A DNA stretch of 64,000 nt from Pseudomonas lini (lineage in GTDB: Bacteria > Pseudomonadota > Gammaproteobacteria > Pseudomonadales > Pseudomonadaceae): assembly GCF_964063345.1 (NCBI RefSeq), contig NZ_OZ061318.1, positions 2,976,001-3,040,000 of the forward strand. Reading direction: 5' to 3'. The position numbers and the translations under genes were made by a program. The notes beneath the pieces are model-generated. The model saw only the letters and a program-made list of their open reading frames with translations, ran no database searches and was not told the origin of the DNA. Each line of letters opens with the position of its first letter. The stretch's first letter is position 1. Positions 44,892-55,854 of the stretch are shown piece by piece.

Positions 44892-46106
44892 TTACCCCTT
44901 GGTGAGATCAACCAACGGCGTCTGCCGCACCTCAGTTTCCCGCCCACCCTGAATCTCGCTCACCTGCTTCAACGCCTTATCCACAGCCGCCTTATCCGCC
45001 AGCAAGCTGTAGTTGATGCGGAACTGCTTCTGTTCCTTCGGCCCGATCGTCGGCACCAGGTTCAATGGCCGCTGATACCGGCGGTTGTAGGAAAAACTCG
45101 TCCCCGGTTCCAGCCCCGTGACATAGCCCTGCCCTTGGGTATCGGTGTTTTTCCACAGGGAGAACACGGGCAGTGTTTGCGTATTGAAGCCGACCGAGAC
45201 GCCCAGGCTGCCGGCCTTGTTATGCAGCACGGTCAGCGTATCGCCCTTGGCATCGGCATACGGCACCACGTTGTAAACCGTTTCGTCGTAGTCCTTGGTC
45301 GGTGCGCGGTAGGTTTGCCAGTCCGGCAGATCGCCCTTGGCCTTGTCGTTGAACGGCGACACTTGTTTCACCGGCGCAGCGAAGCGGGCGCCCTGCTCCA
45401 GGAATGGGGTGCTGAAGTTGCTGTGATACAGCGCCTGGTATTCCTTCGGATAGTCGCCGTTGTTGGTCAGGGTGTCGTTGAGGGCGAACGCTACGCTGCC
45501 GGGTTCGGTGACCAGTTCGGTGGCGACGGAGAAGTCGACTTTCTTGAACGCCTGCTCCTTCAGCTCGCCGCGCAGGGTGATGGCATACGGCGGTTTTTCG
45601 TCGATGTGCAGGGTGACTTTGTTCGCCGGGATGTTAGCGGCGCGACCGTGCAGGGTCAGCAGTTCGCCGTTGTCCATGCCGGGGTGACCGACCCATTCGT
45701 AGCCGCAACGGGTGACCAGTTCATTGAAACCTTCCAGCCAGCCCAGACCACCACGGCCGTTGAGTTCGATGAAGGATGGATTGACCACTTCCTTGACCGG
45801 CGAATCCCAGCCCATGCGCACATCACCTACAGACGCTTGTAGGACGTTCATGCCGCGAGTGGGCACCACCGAGAGTTTCATCGTGCCGTTATCGATGTCG
45901 ACGATGCTGACGCCTTCCTGCCGACCGCCGTGCAAAGTGCGCAGGGTCACGCTGAAGGGTTTGTCGGTTTTTGCCCCGAGTTGCTGGCTGGTGATTTGCC
46001 AGTTCTGGGCAGCTTTATCGGTGTCGAGCAGGACGTAGTCCCAAGCCATGGCCTGGGAAGCAGCGGACAGTGCGCTGAGAGCAACGAAGAGTTTGAGCGG
46101 AGTCAT
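44892..46106 (-). CDS. DUF4432 / aldose-1-epimerase-like exported protein
   Basis: 404 residues. The signal peptide MTPLKLFVALSALSAASQAMA predicts periplasmic location. The galactose mutarotase-like fold is suggested by VVPTRGMNVLQASVGDVRMGWDS, GWLEGFNELVTRCGYEWVGHPG, LTLHGRAANIPA and EYQALYHSNFSTPFLEQGARF. Members of DUF4432 resemble aldose 1-epimerases; the sugar is unknown. AAGG lies about 8 bp before the ATG at 46106. First core gene after the island; it ends 7 bp from the yifB remnant. Confidence 0.87.
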   Translation of the reverse strand: MTPLKLFVALSALSAASQAMAWDYVLLDTDKAAQNWQITSQQLGAKTDKPFSVTLRTLHGGRQEGVSIVDIDNGTMKLSVVPTRGMNVLQASVGDVRMGWDSPVKEVVNPSFIELNGRGGLGWLEGFNELVTRCGYEWVGHPGMDNGELLTLHGRAANIPANKVTLHIDEKPPYAITLRGELKEQAFKKVDFSVATELVTEPGSVAFALNDTLTNNGDYPKEYQALYHSNFSTPFLEQGARFAAPVKQVSPFNDKAKGDLPDWQTYRAPTKDYDETVYNVVPYADAKGDTLTVLHNKAGSLGVSVGFNTQTLPVFSLWKNTDTQGQGYVTGLEPGTSFSYNRRYQRPLNLVPTIGPKEQKQFRINYSLLADKAAVDKALKQVSEIQGGRETEVRQTPLVDLTKG

Positions 46107-46254
46107 GGCAGCAGCCTTTCTTGGAGTTGTGCCAATTTTATAGACTTGAAGAAACGTTTCAGCAAGCATAAAAATCGAGACACTGGTGCTAAATGCCAAG
46201 GAATACCACTAGACAGGAATTGATCCGCAGATTTGGGGCAAATAGGGAATGGAG

Positions 46255-46356
46255 TCGATCCCTTCGCGAGCAAGCCCGCTCCCACATGATCTCGGGTGTT
46301 CACAGGTACTGTGTTCGCCGCAGATCTACTGTGGGAGCGGGCTTGCTCGCGAAGGC
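46255..46356. repeat. inverted REP pair
   Basis: TTCGCGAGCAAGCCCGCTCC faces GGAGCGGGCTTGCTCGCGAA, between the epimerase-like gene and the chemoreceptor. It is the first REP element after the island. Confidence 0.85.
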
Positions 46357-46371
46357 AATTTCAGAGGCGAC

Positions 46372-48348
46372 TCAACGAAACCGGTCAACCTCATGCCGCA
46401 AATCCGCCGCGAGCTTCTCCAGCTCCTTGGCAGTCACCGCCAGGTTCGACACCACTTCTCGCTGTTCACTGTTCGCCAAAGCGATGCTTTGCAGGTTGCT
46501 GCTGAGCAAGGTCGCGGTGCTGCTTTGTTCCTGGGTCGCGGTGGTGATGGCGGCGAATTGTTGACCGGCCGAGCGGCTTTGTTCATCGATCCGCGCCAGC
46601 GCCGAGGCAACGTTGGCGTTGCGCGACAAACCTTCCTGCATCAGCACGTTGCCTTGCTCCATGGTGCTGATGGCGTTGCCGGTTTCCTGCTGGATGCTTT
46701 GAATCATCCCGGAAATTTCGTCAGTGGCCTGGCGGGTGCGTGAGGCCAGGTTGCGCACCTCATCGGCCACCACCGCAAACCCACGGCCCTGCTCACCGGC
46801 GCGGGCGGCTTCGATGGCGGCGTTGAGCGCCAGCAAGTTGGTTTGCTCGGCGATCGCGGTAATCACCCCGACAATGCCGCCGATTTCCTGGGAGCGCTGC
46901 CCCAAGGTATTGATCACCGTCGCGGTGCTGTTCAGCGCGCCGGCGATTTGCTCCAGGGATGAGGACGCTTCGTCCATCGACGTACGACCGATCTGAGTTT
47001 GCTGTGCGTTTTCCTGCGCCAGACGCTGGGTGTTGCCCATGTTGTCGGCGATGTTCAGCGAGGTGGCGCTGAATTCTTCTACGGCGCCGGCCATGCTGGT
47101 GATTTCGCCGGACTGCTGTTCCATCCCTTCATAGGCACCACCAGACAAACCGGATAACGCTTGGGCACGGCTGTTGACCTCTCCCGAGGCTTTACGGATG
47201 TGCTCGACCATGGTCGACAGGGCCTGGCTCATCTGGTTGAAGGCGCGGGCAAGTTGACCGATTTCGTCATTGCTCGACACGTTCAGGCGAACACTCAAAT
47301 CACCAGCGCCCAAGGCTTCAGCCTGACGCACCAGATCACCCAGTGGCGCCAGTTTGCTGCGCAGCAACCAGACCGCCGCACCGACTGCCAGCAACATCGC
47401 CAGCAGACTGCCGATCGCCAATTGAATACCGACGCTCCAAGTCACGGCGCGGATTTCGGTTTTCGGCATGCTCGCCACCACCGACCACGGCCCGCCTTCG
47501 AACGGCACGGCAACACTGTAAAAGTCTTGCGACTTGTCGTTCCAGAAGTCGCCTTTGCCCGGTGTCTTGGCCAAACCGACGATGCTCGGGACCGCTTGAT
47601 CCGGCGCTTGTACACCGGCAATCGGCACCAGCCATTTGCCTTGTTCATCCAGCAACGCCAGAGAACCGGTCTGGCCGATGCGGAAGCGTTTGAGGTTGGC
47701 GAACTGCGCGTTCTGCGCGTCGGTGTAATCGAATCCTACGTACAGCACGGCAATGATCTTACCGCTGCTGTCACGTACGGGAGTGTACTGCGACATGTAG
47801 AAGCGTTCGAAAAGCAACGCTCGACCCACGTAGCTCTGCCCCGCCATTAAACGGGCGTAAGCCGGGTTCGCGTGGTCGAGCAGAGTGCCAATGGCGCGGC
47901 TGCCATCTTGTTTGGTGACATTCGTGCTGACCCGAATGAACTCCTCACCACTGCGCACGAACACGGTCGCCACGCCTGCGGTCATCTGCTTGAACTCGTC
48001 GACTTCTGCGAAGTTGTTGTTCAACACTTCACTGCCCAAGTGCAGGCCCGGGGTCTGCACACCCGCCACGGTCACCGGCTCATCCGGATGCACGCTCAAA
48101 CCGGCACTGAAGCGCTTCTCGAACAGGCCGGCCAGGCGCTGGGTACTTTCACGCAAGGTGCCGTGAAAGGTGCTCAACTGATCGGCCAGCAAGCGGGCCT
48201 CACTGGCCAGATGCTCTTCGCGGGTGGCGAGGTTGGCCGAGTCAAGCGAGCGCAGGGCGAATACTGTGCTGCCGCTGATGACAATCGCCAGAATCACGGC
48301 AAGCGCAAGACCCAGCTGTGAGGCAATCCGAGCACGAGGTTGAGACAT
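46372..48348 (-). CDS. methyl-accepting chemotaxis protein with periplasmic Cache domain
   Basis: 658 residues. TM1 at about 12-32, a periplasmic Cache region (about 35-290; [40 protein letters not shown]), TM2 at about 305-330, HAMP ([18 protein letters not shown]), then a signalling domain with the hairpin tip [32 protein letters not shown] (in two halves). Receptor for flagellar chemotaxis; ligand unknown, but Cache ligands include organic acids and amines. AGGAG precedes the ATG at 48348. Confidence 0.94.
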   Translation of the reverse strand: MSQPRARIASQLGLALAVILAIVISGSTVFALRSLDSANLATREEHLASEARLLADQLSTFHGTLRESTQRLAGLFEKRFSAGLSVHPDEPVTVAGVQTPGLHLGSEVLNNNFAEVDEFKQMTAGVATVFVRSGEEFIRVSTNVTKQDGSRAIGTLLDHANPAYARLMAGQSYVGRALLFERFYMSQYTPVRDSSGKIIAVLYVGFDYTDAQNAQFANLKRFRIGQTGSLALLDEQGKWLVPIAGVQAPDQAVPSIVGLAKTPGKGDFWNDKSQDFYSVAVPFEGGPWSVVASMPKTEIRAVTWSVGIQLAIGSLLAMLLAVGAAVWLLRSKLAPLGDLVRQAEALGAGDLSVRLNVSSNDEIGQLARAFNQMSQALSTMVEHIRKASGEVNSRAQALSGLSGGAYEGMEQQSGEITSMAGAVEEFSATSLNIADNMGNTQRLAQENAQQTQIGRTSMDEASSSLEQIAGALNSTATVINTLGQRSQEIGGIVGVITAIAEQTNLLALNAAIEAARAGEQGRGFAVVADEVRNLASRTRQATDEISGMIQSIQQETGNAISTMEQGNVLMQEGLSRNANVASALARIDEQSRSAGQQFAAITTATQEQSSTATLLSSNLQSIALANSEQREVVSNLAVTAKELEKLAADLRHEVDRFR

Positions 48349-48533
48349 GACAGCTCCTGACCCAGTGGCCGGATCATTCTGATCCCATCGCACACTCGGC
48401 AAAATTTCTGATTGTGGGGAAAACATGGAACCTGCACGACGGTGCCATCAGCAGATTTTCGGCGGCAAAGCTGAATACTTGAGTAATTAACGGGGATATG
48501 GCTCAAGGCCGCCATTGCGGCGACTCCATCGAT

Positions 48534-49454
48534 TCAGCCAAGACGTTCTACATCCGGTAATTCCATGGCCCGGACTTCGCCTTGCAGGAAATCACTAAGG
48601 CGGCGCAAACGCTCACCGCCGGGGCGGGTTTTCGGCCAGACCAGGTAATAATGCTCACCACTGGCGACGGCCGTCGGCCACGGCAAACTCAGACGCCCCT
48701 GCGCAACATCCTCCGCCACCATCAGCAAATCGCCCATGGACACGCCGTAACCTCGGGCAGCGGCGATCATGCCCAGCTCCAGTGTGTCGAACACCTGACC
48801 GCCCTTGAGCGAGACTTGATCGGTCAAGCCCATGCGCTCCAGCCAATTGCGCCAGTCACGGCGGTCCGGCGTCGGATGCAGCAGCTCGGTGCTGGCCAGG
48901 CGCGCAACGTCCCACGGTTGATCCTTCAGAAGATTCGGCGCCCCCACCGGAATCAGCTCTTCGGGGAACAGCAAAGTCGTCTCCCAGTCCGGTGGAAAAT
49001 GCCCGTTACTGAGGATGACCGCGCAATCGAAGGGTTCGTGGTTGAAGTCCACCGTATCGACATCCATCCAGGCGCTGGTCAATTGCACCTCGTTCCCCGG
49101 TCGCAGGTGCCGAAAACGGCTGAGTCGCGCCAACAACCAGCGCATGGTCAGGGTCGACGGGGCTTTCATGCGCAGGATGTCGTCCTCGGCGCGCAAGGTA
49201 TTGCAGGCCCGCTCAAGGGCAGTGAAGCCTTCGCGAATGCCGGGCAGGATCAGCCGCGCCGATTCGGTCAGTTGCAGGTTTCGCCCGCTGCGATGAAACA
49301 GCCGACAGGCGAAATGCTCTTCGAGCGTACGAATGTGCCGACTGACCGCACTTTGCGTGATCGACAGTTCTTCGGCGGCGCGGGTAAACGAGCTATGCCG
49401 CGCCGCCGCTTCGAATGCTCGAAGGGCATACAAGGGAGGAAGACGACGAGACAT
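48534..49454 (-). CDS. LysR-type transcriptional regulator (GcvA-like)
   Basis: 306 residues. The N-terminal winged helix LPPLYALRAFEAAARHSSFT, AAEELSITQSAVSRHIRTLE and LFHRSGRNLQLT belongs to the GcvA/TrpI/AmpR branch; the C-terminal substrate-binding domain follows. Divergent from the MATE exporter (157 bp between starts), a layout typical when a LysR regulator controls its neighbour. Ligand unknown. Confidence 0.92.
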   Translation of the reverse strand: MSRRLPPLYALRAFEAAARHSSFTRAAEELSITQSAVSRHIRTLEEHFACRLFHRSGRNLQLTESARLILPGIREGFTALERACNTLRAEDDILRMKAPSTLTMRWLLARLSRFRHLRPGNEVQLTSAWMDVDTVDFNHEPFDCAVILSNGHFPPDWETTLLFPEELIPVGAPNLLKDQPWDVARLASTELLHPTPDRRDWRNWLERMGLTDQVSLKGGQVFDTLELGMIAAARGYGVSMGDLLMVAEDVAQGRLSLPWPTAVASGEHYYLVWPKTRPGGERLRRLSDFLQGEVRAMELPDVERLG

Positions 49455-49611
49455 CAGGAAAGCTCCTACAGCGTGATTGCTTCAACTTATCAGAAACTCT
49501 CTCGCATGAGTTTTAATCATGCCACCCATCCTTTTTATCCCTTTGTGCAAACCCCGCAGAGCGCCGAGAATCGACGCTTCCTGTTCTCTCTGACAATCGA
49601 GCGTGATGATC

Positions 49612-51009
49612 ATGCAGCATCCAGCGCGTATTGAACTCTGGGCCATCCTGCGGCTGGCGGGGCCGTTGATTGCCTCGCAGTTGGCGCACATGTTGATGGT
49701 CCTCACCGACACGTTGATGATGGCGCGCCTGAGCCCCGAAGCACTGGCCGGCGGCGGCCTGGGCGCGGCGACGTATTCATTCGTGTCGATTTTCTGCCTT
49801 GGCGTGATCGCCGCCGTCGGCACCCTGGTGGCGATCCGTCAGGGCGCGGGCGACATCATTGGCGCGGCGCGGTTGACCCAAGCCGGGTTGTGGCTGGCAT
49901 GGTTGATGGCGCTGGTGGCGGGTTTACTGCTGTGGAACCTCAAACCGGTGTTGCTGCTGTTCGGCCAGACCGAAACCAACGTTCAGGCGGCTGGGCAGTT
50001 TCTGTTGATCCTGCCGTTCGCCCTGCCCGGCTACCTGAGCTTCATGGTGCTGCGCGGCTTCACCAGCGCCATCGGCCGGGCGACGCCGGTGATGGTCATC
50101 AGTCTCGCCGGTACCGTGGCCAACTTCCTGCTCAACTATGCGTTGATCACCGGCATGTTCGGCCTACCAAAAATGGGCCTGGTGGGCATCGGTCTGGTCA
50201 CGGCGATCGTCGCCAACCTCATGGCGCTGGCGCTCGCGCTGCACATTCGTCGGCATCCGGCCTACGACGCCTATCCGCTGCGTCAGGGTCTGTCGCGGCC
50301 CAACCGTCAGTACTTGAAGGAATTGTGGCGCCTGGGCCTGCCGATTGGCGGCACCTATGCGGTGGAAGTCGGACTGTTTGCCTTCGCTGCGCTGTGCATG
50401 GGCACCATGGGCAGTACGCAACTGGCGGCGCATCAGATCGCCCTGCAAATCGTCTCGGTGGCGTTCATGATTCCGGCGGGACTTTCTTACGCGATCACCA
50501 TGCGCATCGGCCAGCATTACGGCGCCGGGCAATTGCTCGATGCACGGCTGGCCGGACGGGTCGGGATCGCTTTCGGTGCGGCGGCAATGCTGGGTTTTGC
50601 GATGGTTTTCTGGCTGCTGCCGCATCAGTTGATCGGCTTGTTCCTGGACCACAACGACCCGGCGTTCCGCGAAGTCATCAACCTGGCCGTGAGCCTGTTG
50701 GCGGTGGCGGCGTGGTTCGAGCTGTTCGACGGCACGCAAACCATCGCCATGGGCTGCATCCGCGGGCTCAAGGATGCCAAGACCACGTTCCTGGTGGGTT
50801 TGGGTTGCTATTGGCTGATCGGCGCACCGGCCGCCTGGTGGATGGCCTTCCATTTGAACTGGGGGCCAACGGGGGTCTGGTGGGGTCTGGCGCTGGGTCT
50901 GGCGTGTGCGGCGGTGAGCCTGACGCTGGCGTTTGAGTGGAAGATGAAGCGGATGATTCGGCGGGAGCCGGCGTCAGAGCAGAATTTCCAGGTCGCTCAG
51001 CCTGACTGA
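49612..51009 (+). CDS. MATE family multidrug efflux protein (NorM-like)
   Basis: 465 residues, twelve membrane helices. MATE patterns are RLAGPLIASQLAHMLMVLTDTLMMARLSPEAL, the repeated GTLVAIRQGAGD and, in the second half, AHQIALQIVSVAFMIPAGLSYAITMRIGQHYGAG. Na+- or H+-coupled drug export. I favour the ATG at 49612; GTG 49603 and ATG 49606 are alternative in-frame starts. A LysR gene diverges upstream. Confidence 0.92.
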   Translation: MQHPARIELWAILRLAGPLIASQLAHMLMVLTDTLMMARLSPEALAGGGLGAATYSFVSIFCLGVIAAVGTLVAIRQGAGDIIGAARLTQAGLWLAWLMALVAGLLLWNLKPVLLLFGQTETNVQAAGQFLLILPFALPGYLSFMVLRGFTSAIGRATPVMVISLAGTVANFLLNYALITGMFGLPKMGLVGIGLVTAIVANLMALALALHIRRHPAYDAYPLRQGLSRPNRQYLKELWRLGLPIGGTYAVEVGLFAFAALCMGTMGSTQLAAHQIALQIVSVAFMIPAGLSYAITMRIGQHYGAGQLLDARLAGRVGIAFGAAAMLGFAMVFWLLPHQLIGLFLDHNDPAFREVINLAVSLLAVAAWFELFDGTQTIAMGCIRGLKDAKTTFLVGLGCYWLIGAPAAWWMAFHLNWGPTGVWWGLALGLACAAVSLTLAFEWKMKRMIRREPASEQNFQVAQPD

Positions 51010-51029
51010 GGTCCCCTGTGGGAGCGAGG

Positions 51030-51126
51030 CTGTGTGGCGAGGGAGCTTGCTCCCGCTGGGTCGCGAAGCGGCCCCAAAAGCTTTGCGACTGCTTCGCAGC
51101 CGAGCGGGAGCAAGCTCCCTCGCCAC
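51030..51126. repeat. inverted REP pair (GGGAGCTTGCTCCC type)
   Basis: GGCGAGGGAGCTTGCTCCCG faces CGGGAGCAAGCTCCCTCGCC around a spacer nearly identical to that at 13232-13345. A truncated unit of the other type (GTGGGAGCGAGGCTG) precedes it at 51017. Confidence 0.85.
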
Positions 51127-51150
51127 AAAAGCATCCACAGTTGTTTGTGG

Positions 51151-52824
51151 TTAGCTCACGACTTCCAGTGCGGTCTGCTGACTGCTGCCAAAGGTCAAAT
51201 ACTCAACCAACTCCGCCAATGGCAACGGCTTGCTGATCAGATACCCCTGCACCTGGTCGCAACCAAACCCGCGCAATAAATCCAGCTGTGCCTGTGTTTC
51301 CACCCCTTCGGCGACCACTTCGAGGTTGAGGTTGTGCGCCAGGTTGATCATGGCGTGCACCAGTTTGCGATTCTCTTCCCGCTCCTCCATGCCGCCGACA
51401 AAGCTCTTATCCACCTTCAACAATGCAATCGGCAGGCTGTTGAGGTGCACGAATGAAGAGAATCCGGTGCCGAAATCATCCAGCGAGAAGCGCACGCCCA
51501 AACGCCCGAGGGCGTCCATGGTCTGCTTGACCAGATCGCTGCGGCGCATCACCGCCGTCTCGGTCAGTTCGAATTCCAGCCATTGCGCCTCGACGCCTCG
51601 CTCGGCAATCAGCCGGCTCAGGGTCGACAGCAATTGGCTGTCCTGAAACTGCCGGAACGACAGGTTGATCGCCATGTGCAACGCTGGCAGACCTCGTTCG
51701 CGCAACGCCTGCATGTCCCGCAGGGCCCGGGAAATCACCCAGTACCCCAGCGGCACGATCAAACCACTTTGCTCGGCCAGCGGCACGAATTCGCTGGGGG
51801 GCAACAAGCCGCGTTCGCCATGACGCCAGCGCACCAACGCTTCGAGGCCAACGATCTGACCGTCCTCAAGGTTCAGGCGCGGCTGGTAATGCAATTCCAG
51901 CTCATCGCGGCGCAAGGCCCGGCGCAGCTCGCTTTCAAGGTCGGCGATGCTGCGGGCATTGCGATTGATCCGTTCGTTGAAGATGTGAAAGGTGCAGCCC
52001 TGAGTGCTCTTGGCCTGCTGCATGGCGATGTGCGCATGCCACATCAACGGGTCGGCGCCGGCCTGCGCTCGTGCGTGGGCGATGCCGAGGCTGGAACCGA
52101 TCAACAGGCTTTCGCCGTCGACCCAATAGGGTTCGGACAGGGCTTCGGTAATGCGTTCGGCCATCCATTCGGCGCGCTGAGGGGCGCGGCGGGTGTCGAT
52201 CAGCAGGGCGAATTCATCGCTGCCCAGCCGCGCCAGTTGATCGCTGGCCTCCAGCTGGCTTTTCAGCCGCGAGACCACCTGCAGGATCAACCGATCGCCG
52301 GCCTGGTGGCCGAGGGCGTCGTTGGCGTGTCGGAAGTTGTCGAGGTCGAGGTGACCGAGGGCCAGGCCGCGACCTTCGTTTTCGGCCAGACGCGCCGCCA
52401 GCAAGGTCTGGAAACCCTGACGGTTGGCGATACCGGTCAACGGGTCCTGCTCGGCCAGGCGCTGCAACGTGTTTTCCAGCACGCCGCGTTCACGCACATG
52501 GCGCAGGCAGCGGCGCAACATGCCGGGGTCCAGCAGATTGCGCACCAGCCAGTCGCTCACACCGTCGGGCGGCGCCAGCGGCTCGTGTTCGAGCAGCAAC
52601 ACGGTCGGCAGGTTGCAACGGCCGGGTGCTGGCTGGAGAGCAGGAATCGTCAACAACACCGCGCTGCGGTTGTCATCGAACAGGTTGCTGACCGACTCCC
52701 AGCTCGGCGCGCTGAGCAGCACAGCCGAACTCCCCATCGGAGCCAGACACTCGCGCAACAACGCTGCCCACGCCGGCTCTTCAGCCAGTAGCAGCAAACG
52801 CAAGGGTTCGACAGGCGTAGACAA
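51151..52824 (-). CDS. proE: GGDEF/EAL protein, c-di-GMP phosphodiesterase (ProE-like)
   Basis: 557 residues from a TTG start (GGGAG 5 bp upstream). An N-terminal receiver-like domain (1-120) lacks the usual phospho-acceptor pattern. The GGDEF domain (about 125-290) has GSDEF in place of GGDEF, so cyclase activity is doubtful. The EAL domain (about 300-545) looks active: EALVRW, INLSFRQF, ELTE, DDFGTGFSS, KVDKSF, AEGVET and QGYL. In P. aeruginosa the gene next to rep encodes the phosphodiesterase ProE (PA5295), which affects exopolysaccharide; position and architecture match. Confidence 0.87.
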   Translation of the reverse strand: MSTPVEPLRLLLLAEEPAWAALLRECLAPMGSSAVLLSAPSWESVSNLFDDNRSAVLLTIPALQPAPGRCNLPTVLLLEHEPLAPPDGVSDWLVRNLLDPGMLRRCLRHVRERGVLENTLQRLAEQDPLTGIANRQGFQTLLAARLAENEGRGLALGHLDLDNFRHANDALGHQAGDRLILQVVSRLKSQLEASDQLARLGSDEFALLIDTRRAPQRAEWMAERITEALSEPYWVDGESLLIGSSLGIAHARAQAGADPLMWHAHIAMQQAKSTQGCTFHIFNERINRNARSIADLESELRRALRRDELELHYQPRLNLEDGQIVGLEALVRWRHGERGLLPPSEFVPLAEQSGLIVPLGYWVISRALRDMQALRERGLPALHMAINLSFRQFQDSQLLSTLSRLIAERGVEAQWLEFELTETAVMRRSDLVKQTMDALGRLGVRFSLDDFGTGFSSFVHLNSLPIALLKVDKSFVGGMEEREENRKLVHAMINLAHNLNLEVVAEGVETQAQLDLLRGFGCDQVQGYLISKPLPLAELVEYLTFGSSQQTALEVVS

Positions 52825-53087
52825 GCTAGCTCCCTAGACTCTGCAAAGATGTAGGCGGCGGGCATTATGCCGCGCAGATAACCAATGACAAAATGACATC
52901 GGTTATCAAACACGACTTTGGCGTATTGAATACGAACATTAGACGCAAATTCACTGCGCATCCTGCGTGAAAGTAGCAAAACCGGCAAATAGAGATAGCG
53001 TGTTGCGTCACAAGTCGGAGAGAGCAGCACAATTCGCTGAGCCTGTTAAAATGCCGGCCCATTTCGCTAATGACTCCCTGACTTCGT

Positions 53088-55097
53088 ATGTCCCGACTCA
53101 ATCCCCGGCAGCAAGAAGCCGTGAACTACGTCGGCGGCCCTCTTTTGGTGCTCGCCGGCGCAGGCTCCGGCAAGACCAGCGTGATCACCCGCAAAATTGC
53201 GCATCTGATCCAGAGTTGCGGCATCCGCGCCCAGTACATCGTCGCCATGACCTTTACCAACAAGGCCGCGCGGGAGATGAAGGAGCGGGTTGGCACGCTG
53301 CTCAAGGGCGGCGAAGGCCGCGGCCTGACGGTCTGCACCTTCCACAACCTGGGCCTGAACATCATCCGCAAGGAACACGTGCGGCTGGGCTACAAACCGG
53401 GCTTCTCGATCTTCGACGAGACCGACGTCAAAGCCCTGATGACCGACATCATGCAGAAGGAATACTCGGGCGACGACGGCGTCGACGAGATCAAGAACAT
53501 GATCGGCTCGTGGAAAAACGATCTGATCCTGCCGCCTGAAGCCCTGGAAAACGCCCGCAACCCCAAGGAACAGACCGCCGCCATCGTCTACACCCACTAC
53601 CAGCGCACGCTCAAGGCGTTCAACGCGGTGGACTTCGACGACCTGATCCTGCTGCCGGTAAAACTGTTCCAGGAACACGACGATATCCTGGAAAAATGGC
53701 AGAACAAGGTCCGCTACCTGTTGGTGGACGAATACCAGGACACCAACGCCAGCCAGTATTTGCTGGTGAAACTGCTGATCGGCAAGCGTAATCAGTTCAC
53801 CGTGGTGGGTGACGACGACCAGTCGATCTACGCCTGGCGCGGCGCCCGTCCGGAAAACCTGATGCTGCTCAAGGACGATTACCCGTCCCTGAAAGTGGTC
53901 ATGCTCGAGCAAAACTACCGCTCCACCAGCCGCATCCTGCGCTGCGCCAACGTGCTGATCTCAAATAACCCGCACGAGTTCGAAAAACAGCTGTGGAGTG
54001 AGATGGGCCACGGCGACGAAATCCGCGTGATCCGTTGCCGCAACGAAGACGCCGAAGCGGAGCGCGTGGCGGTGGAACTGCTGACCCTGCACCTGCGCAC
54101 GGATCGGCCATACAGCGATTTTGCGATCCTGTATCGCGGTAACTACCAGGCCAAGTTGATCGAGTTGAAGCTGCAGCACCACCAGATTCCGTATCGCCTG
54201 TCCGGCGGCAACAGCTTTTTCGGACGTCAGGAAGTGAAAGACCTGATGGCCTACTTCCGATTGATCGTGAACCCGGACGACGACAACGCCTTCCTGCGGG
54301 TGATCAACGTCCCACGCCGGGAGATCGGTTCGACCACGCTGGAGAAGCTGGGCAACTACGCCACCGAGCGCAAAATCTCGATGTACGCTGCCACCGACGA
54401 AATTGGTTTGGGCGAGCATCTCGACACGCGCTTCACCGATCGCCTGTCACGCTTCAAGCGTTTCATGGACAAGGTCCGCGAGCAGTGCGCCGGCGAAGAC
54501 CCGATCTCCGCCCTGCGCAGCATGGTCATGGACATCGACTACGAGAACTGGCTGCGCACCAACAGTTCCAGCGACAAGGCCGCCGATTACCGCATGGGTA
54601 ACGTCTGGTTCCTGATCGAGGCCTTGAAGAACACGCTGGAGAAAGACGAAGAAGGCGAGATGACCGTTGAAGACGCCATCGGCAAACTCGTTCTGCGCGA
54701 CATGCTGGAGCGTCAGCAGGAAGAGGAAGACGGCGCCGAAGGTGTGCAGATGATGACCTTGCACGCCTCCAAGGGCCTGGAGTTTCCCTACGTGTTCATC
54801 ATGGGCATGGAAGAGGAAATCCTCCCGCACCGCTCCAGCATCGAAGCCGACACCATTGAAGAGGAACGTCGCCTGGCCTACGTCGGGATTACCCGAGCGC
54901 GTCAGACGTTGGCGTTCACCTTCGCTGCCAAGCGTAAGCAATACGGCGAGATCATCGACTGCGCGCCTAGCCGTTTCCTCGATGAACTGCCACCGGACGA
55001 CCTGGCCTGGGAAGGTAATGACGACACTCCCGTTGAAGTCAAAGCGGTTCGCGGAAATACCGCATTGGCGGATATACGCGCGATGTTAAAGCGCTAG
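53088..55097 (+). CDS. rep: ATP-dependent DNA helicase Rep
   Basis: 669 residues. Superfamily 1A 3'-5' helicase that clears proteins ahead of replication forks. Motif I GAGSGKTSVI, Ia TFTNKAAREMKER, II VDEYQDTN, III GDDDQSIYAWRGA, IV EQNYRS, V MTLHASKGLEFPYVF and VI YVGITRARQ are present. It begins with the Rep/UvrD/PcrA signature LNPRQQEAVNYVGGPLLVLAG. The 263-bp gap upstream holds the promoters of rep and of the divergent ProE-like gene. Confidence 0.97.
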   Translation: MSRLNPRQQEAVNYVGGPLLVLAGAGSGKTSVITRKIAHLIQSCGIRAQYIVAMTFTNKAAREMKERVGTLLKGGEGRGLTVCTFHNLGLNIIRKEHVRLGYKPGFSIFDETDVKALMTDIMQKEYSGDDGVDEIKNMIGSWKNDLILPPEALENARNPKEQTAAIVYTHYQRTLKAFNAVDFDDLILLPVKLFQEHDDILEKWQNKVRYLLVDEYQDTNASQYLLVKLLIGKRNQFTVVGDDDQSIYAWRGARPENLMLLKDDYPSLKVVMLEQNYRSTSRILRCANVLISNNPHEFEKQLWSEMGHGDEIRVIRCRNEDAEAERVAVELLTLHLRTDRPYSDFAILYRGNYQAKLIELKLQHHQIPYRLSGGNSFFGRQEVKDLMAYFRLIVNPDDDNAFLRVINVPRREIGSTTLEKLGNYATERKISMYAATDEIGLGEHLDTRFTDRLSRFKRFMDKVREQCAGEDPISALRSMVMDIDYENWLRTNSSSDKAADYRMGNVWFLIEALKNTLEKDEEGEMTVEDAIGKLVLRDMLERQQEEEDGAEGVQMMTLHASKGLEFPYVFIMGMEEEILPHRSSIEADTIEEERRLAYVGITRARQTLAFTFAAKRKQYGEIIDCAPSRFLDELPPDDLAWEGNDDTPVEVKAVRGNTALADIRAMLKR

Positions 55098-55115
55098 AAT
55101 CGAGCACTTTTATAA

Positions 55116-55727
<612 letters not shown>

Positions 55728-55746
55728 ACCAACAGCATCACCGAAC

Positions 55747-55839
55747 CTGTGGGAGCGGGCTTGCCCGCGATGGCGGTGGAACATCCAACATCAATGTTGA
55801 ATGTTATGACCTCATCGCGGGCAAGCCCGCTCCCACAGG
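55747..55839. repeat. inverted REP pair
   Basis: GTGGGAGCGGGCTTGCCCGC faces GCGGGCAAGCCCGCTCCCAC, about 53 bp apart, between convergent xpt and the acetyl-CoA hydrolase gene. Confidence 0.9.
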
Positions 55840-55854
55840 TTTTTGTGGTGGCAG

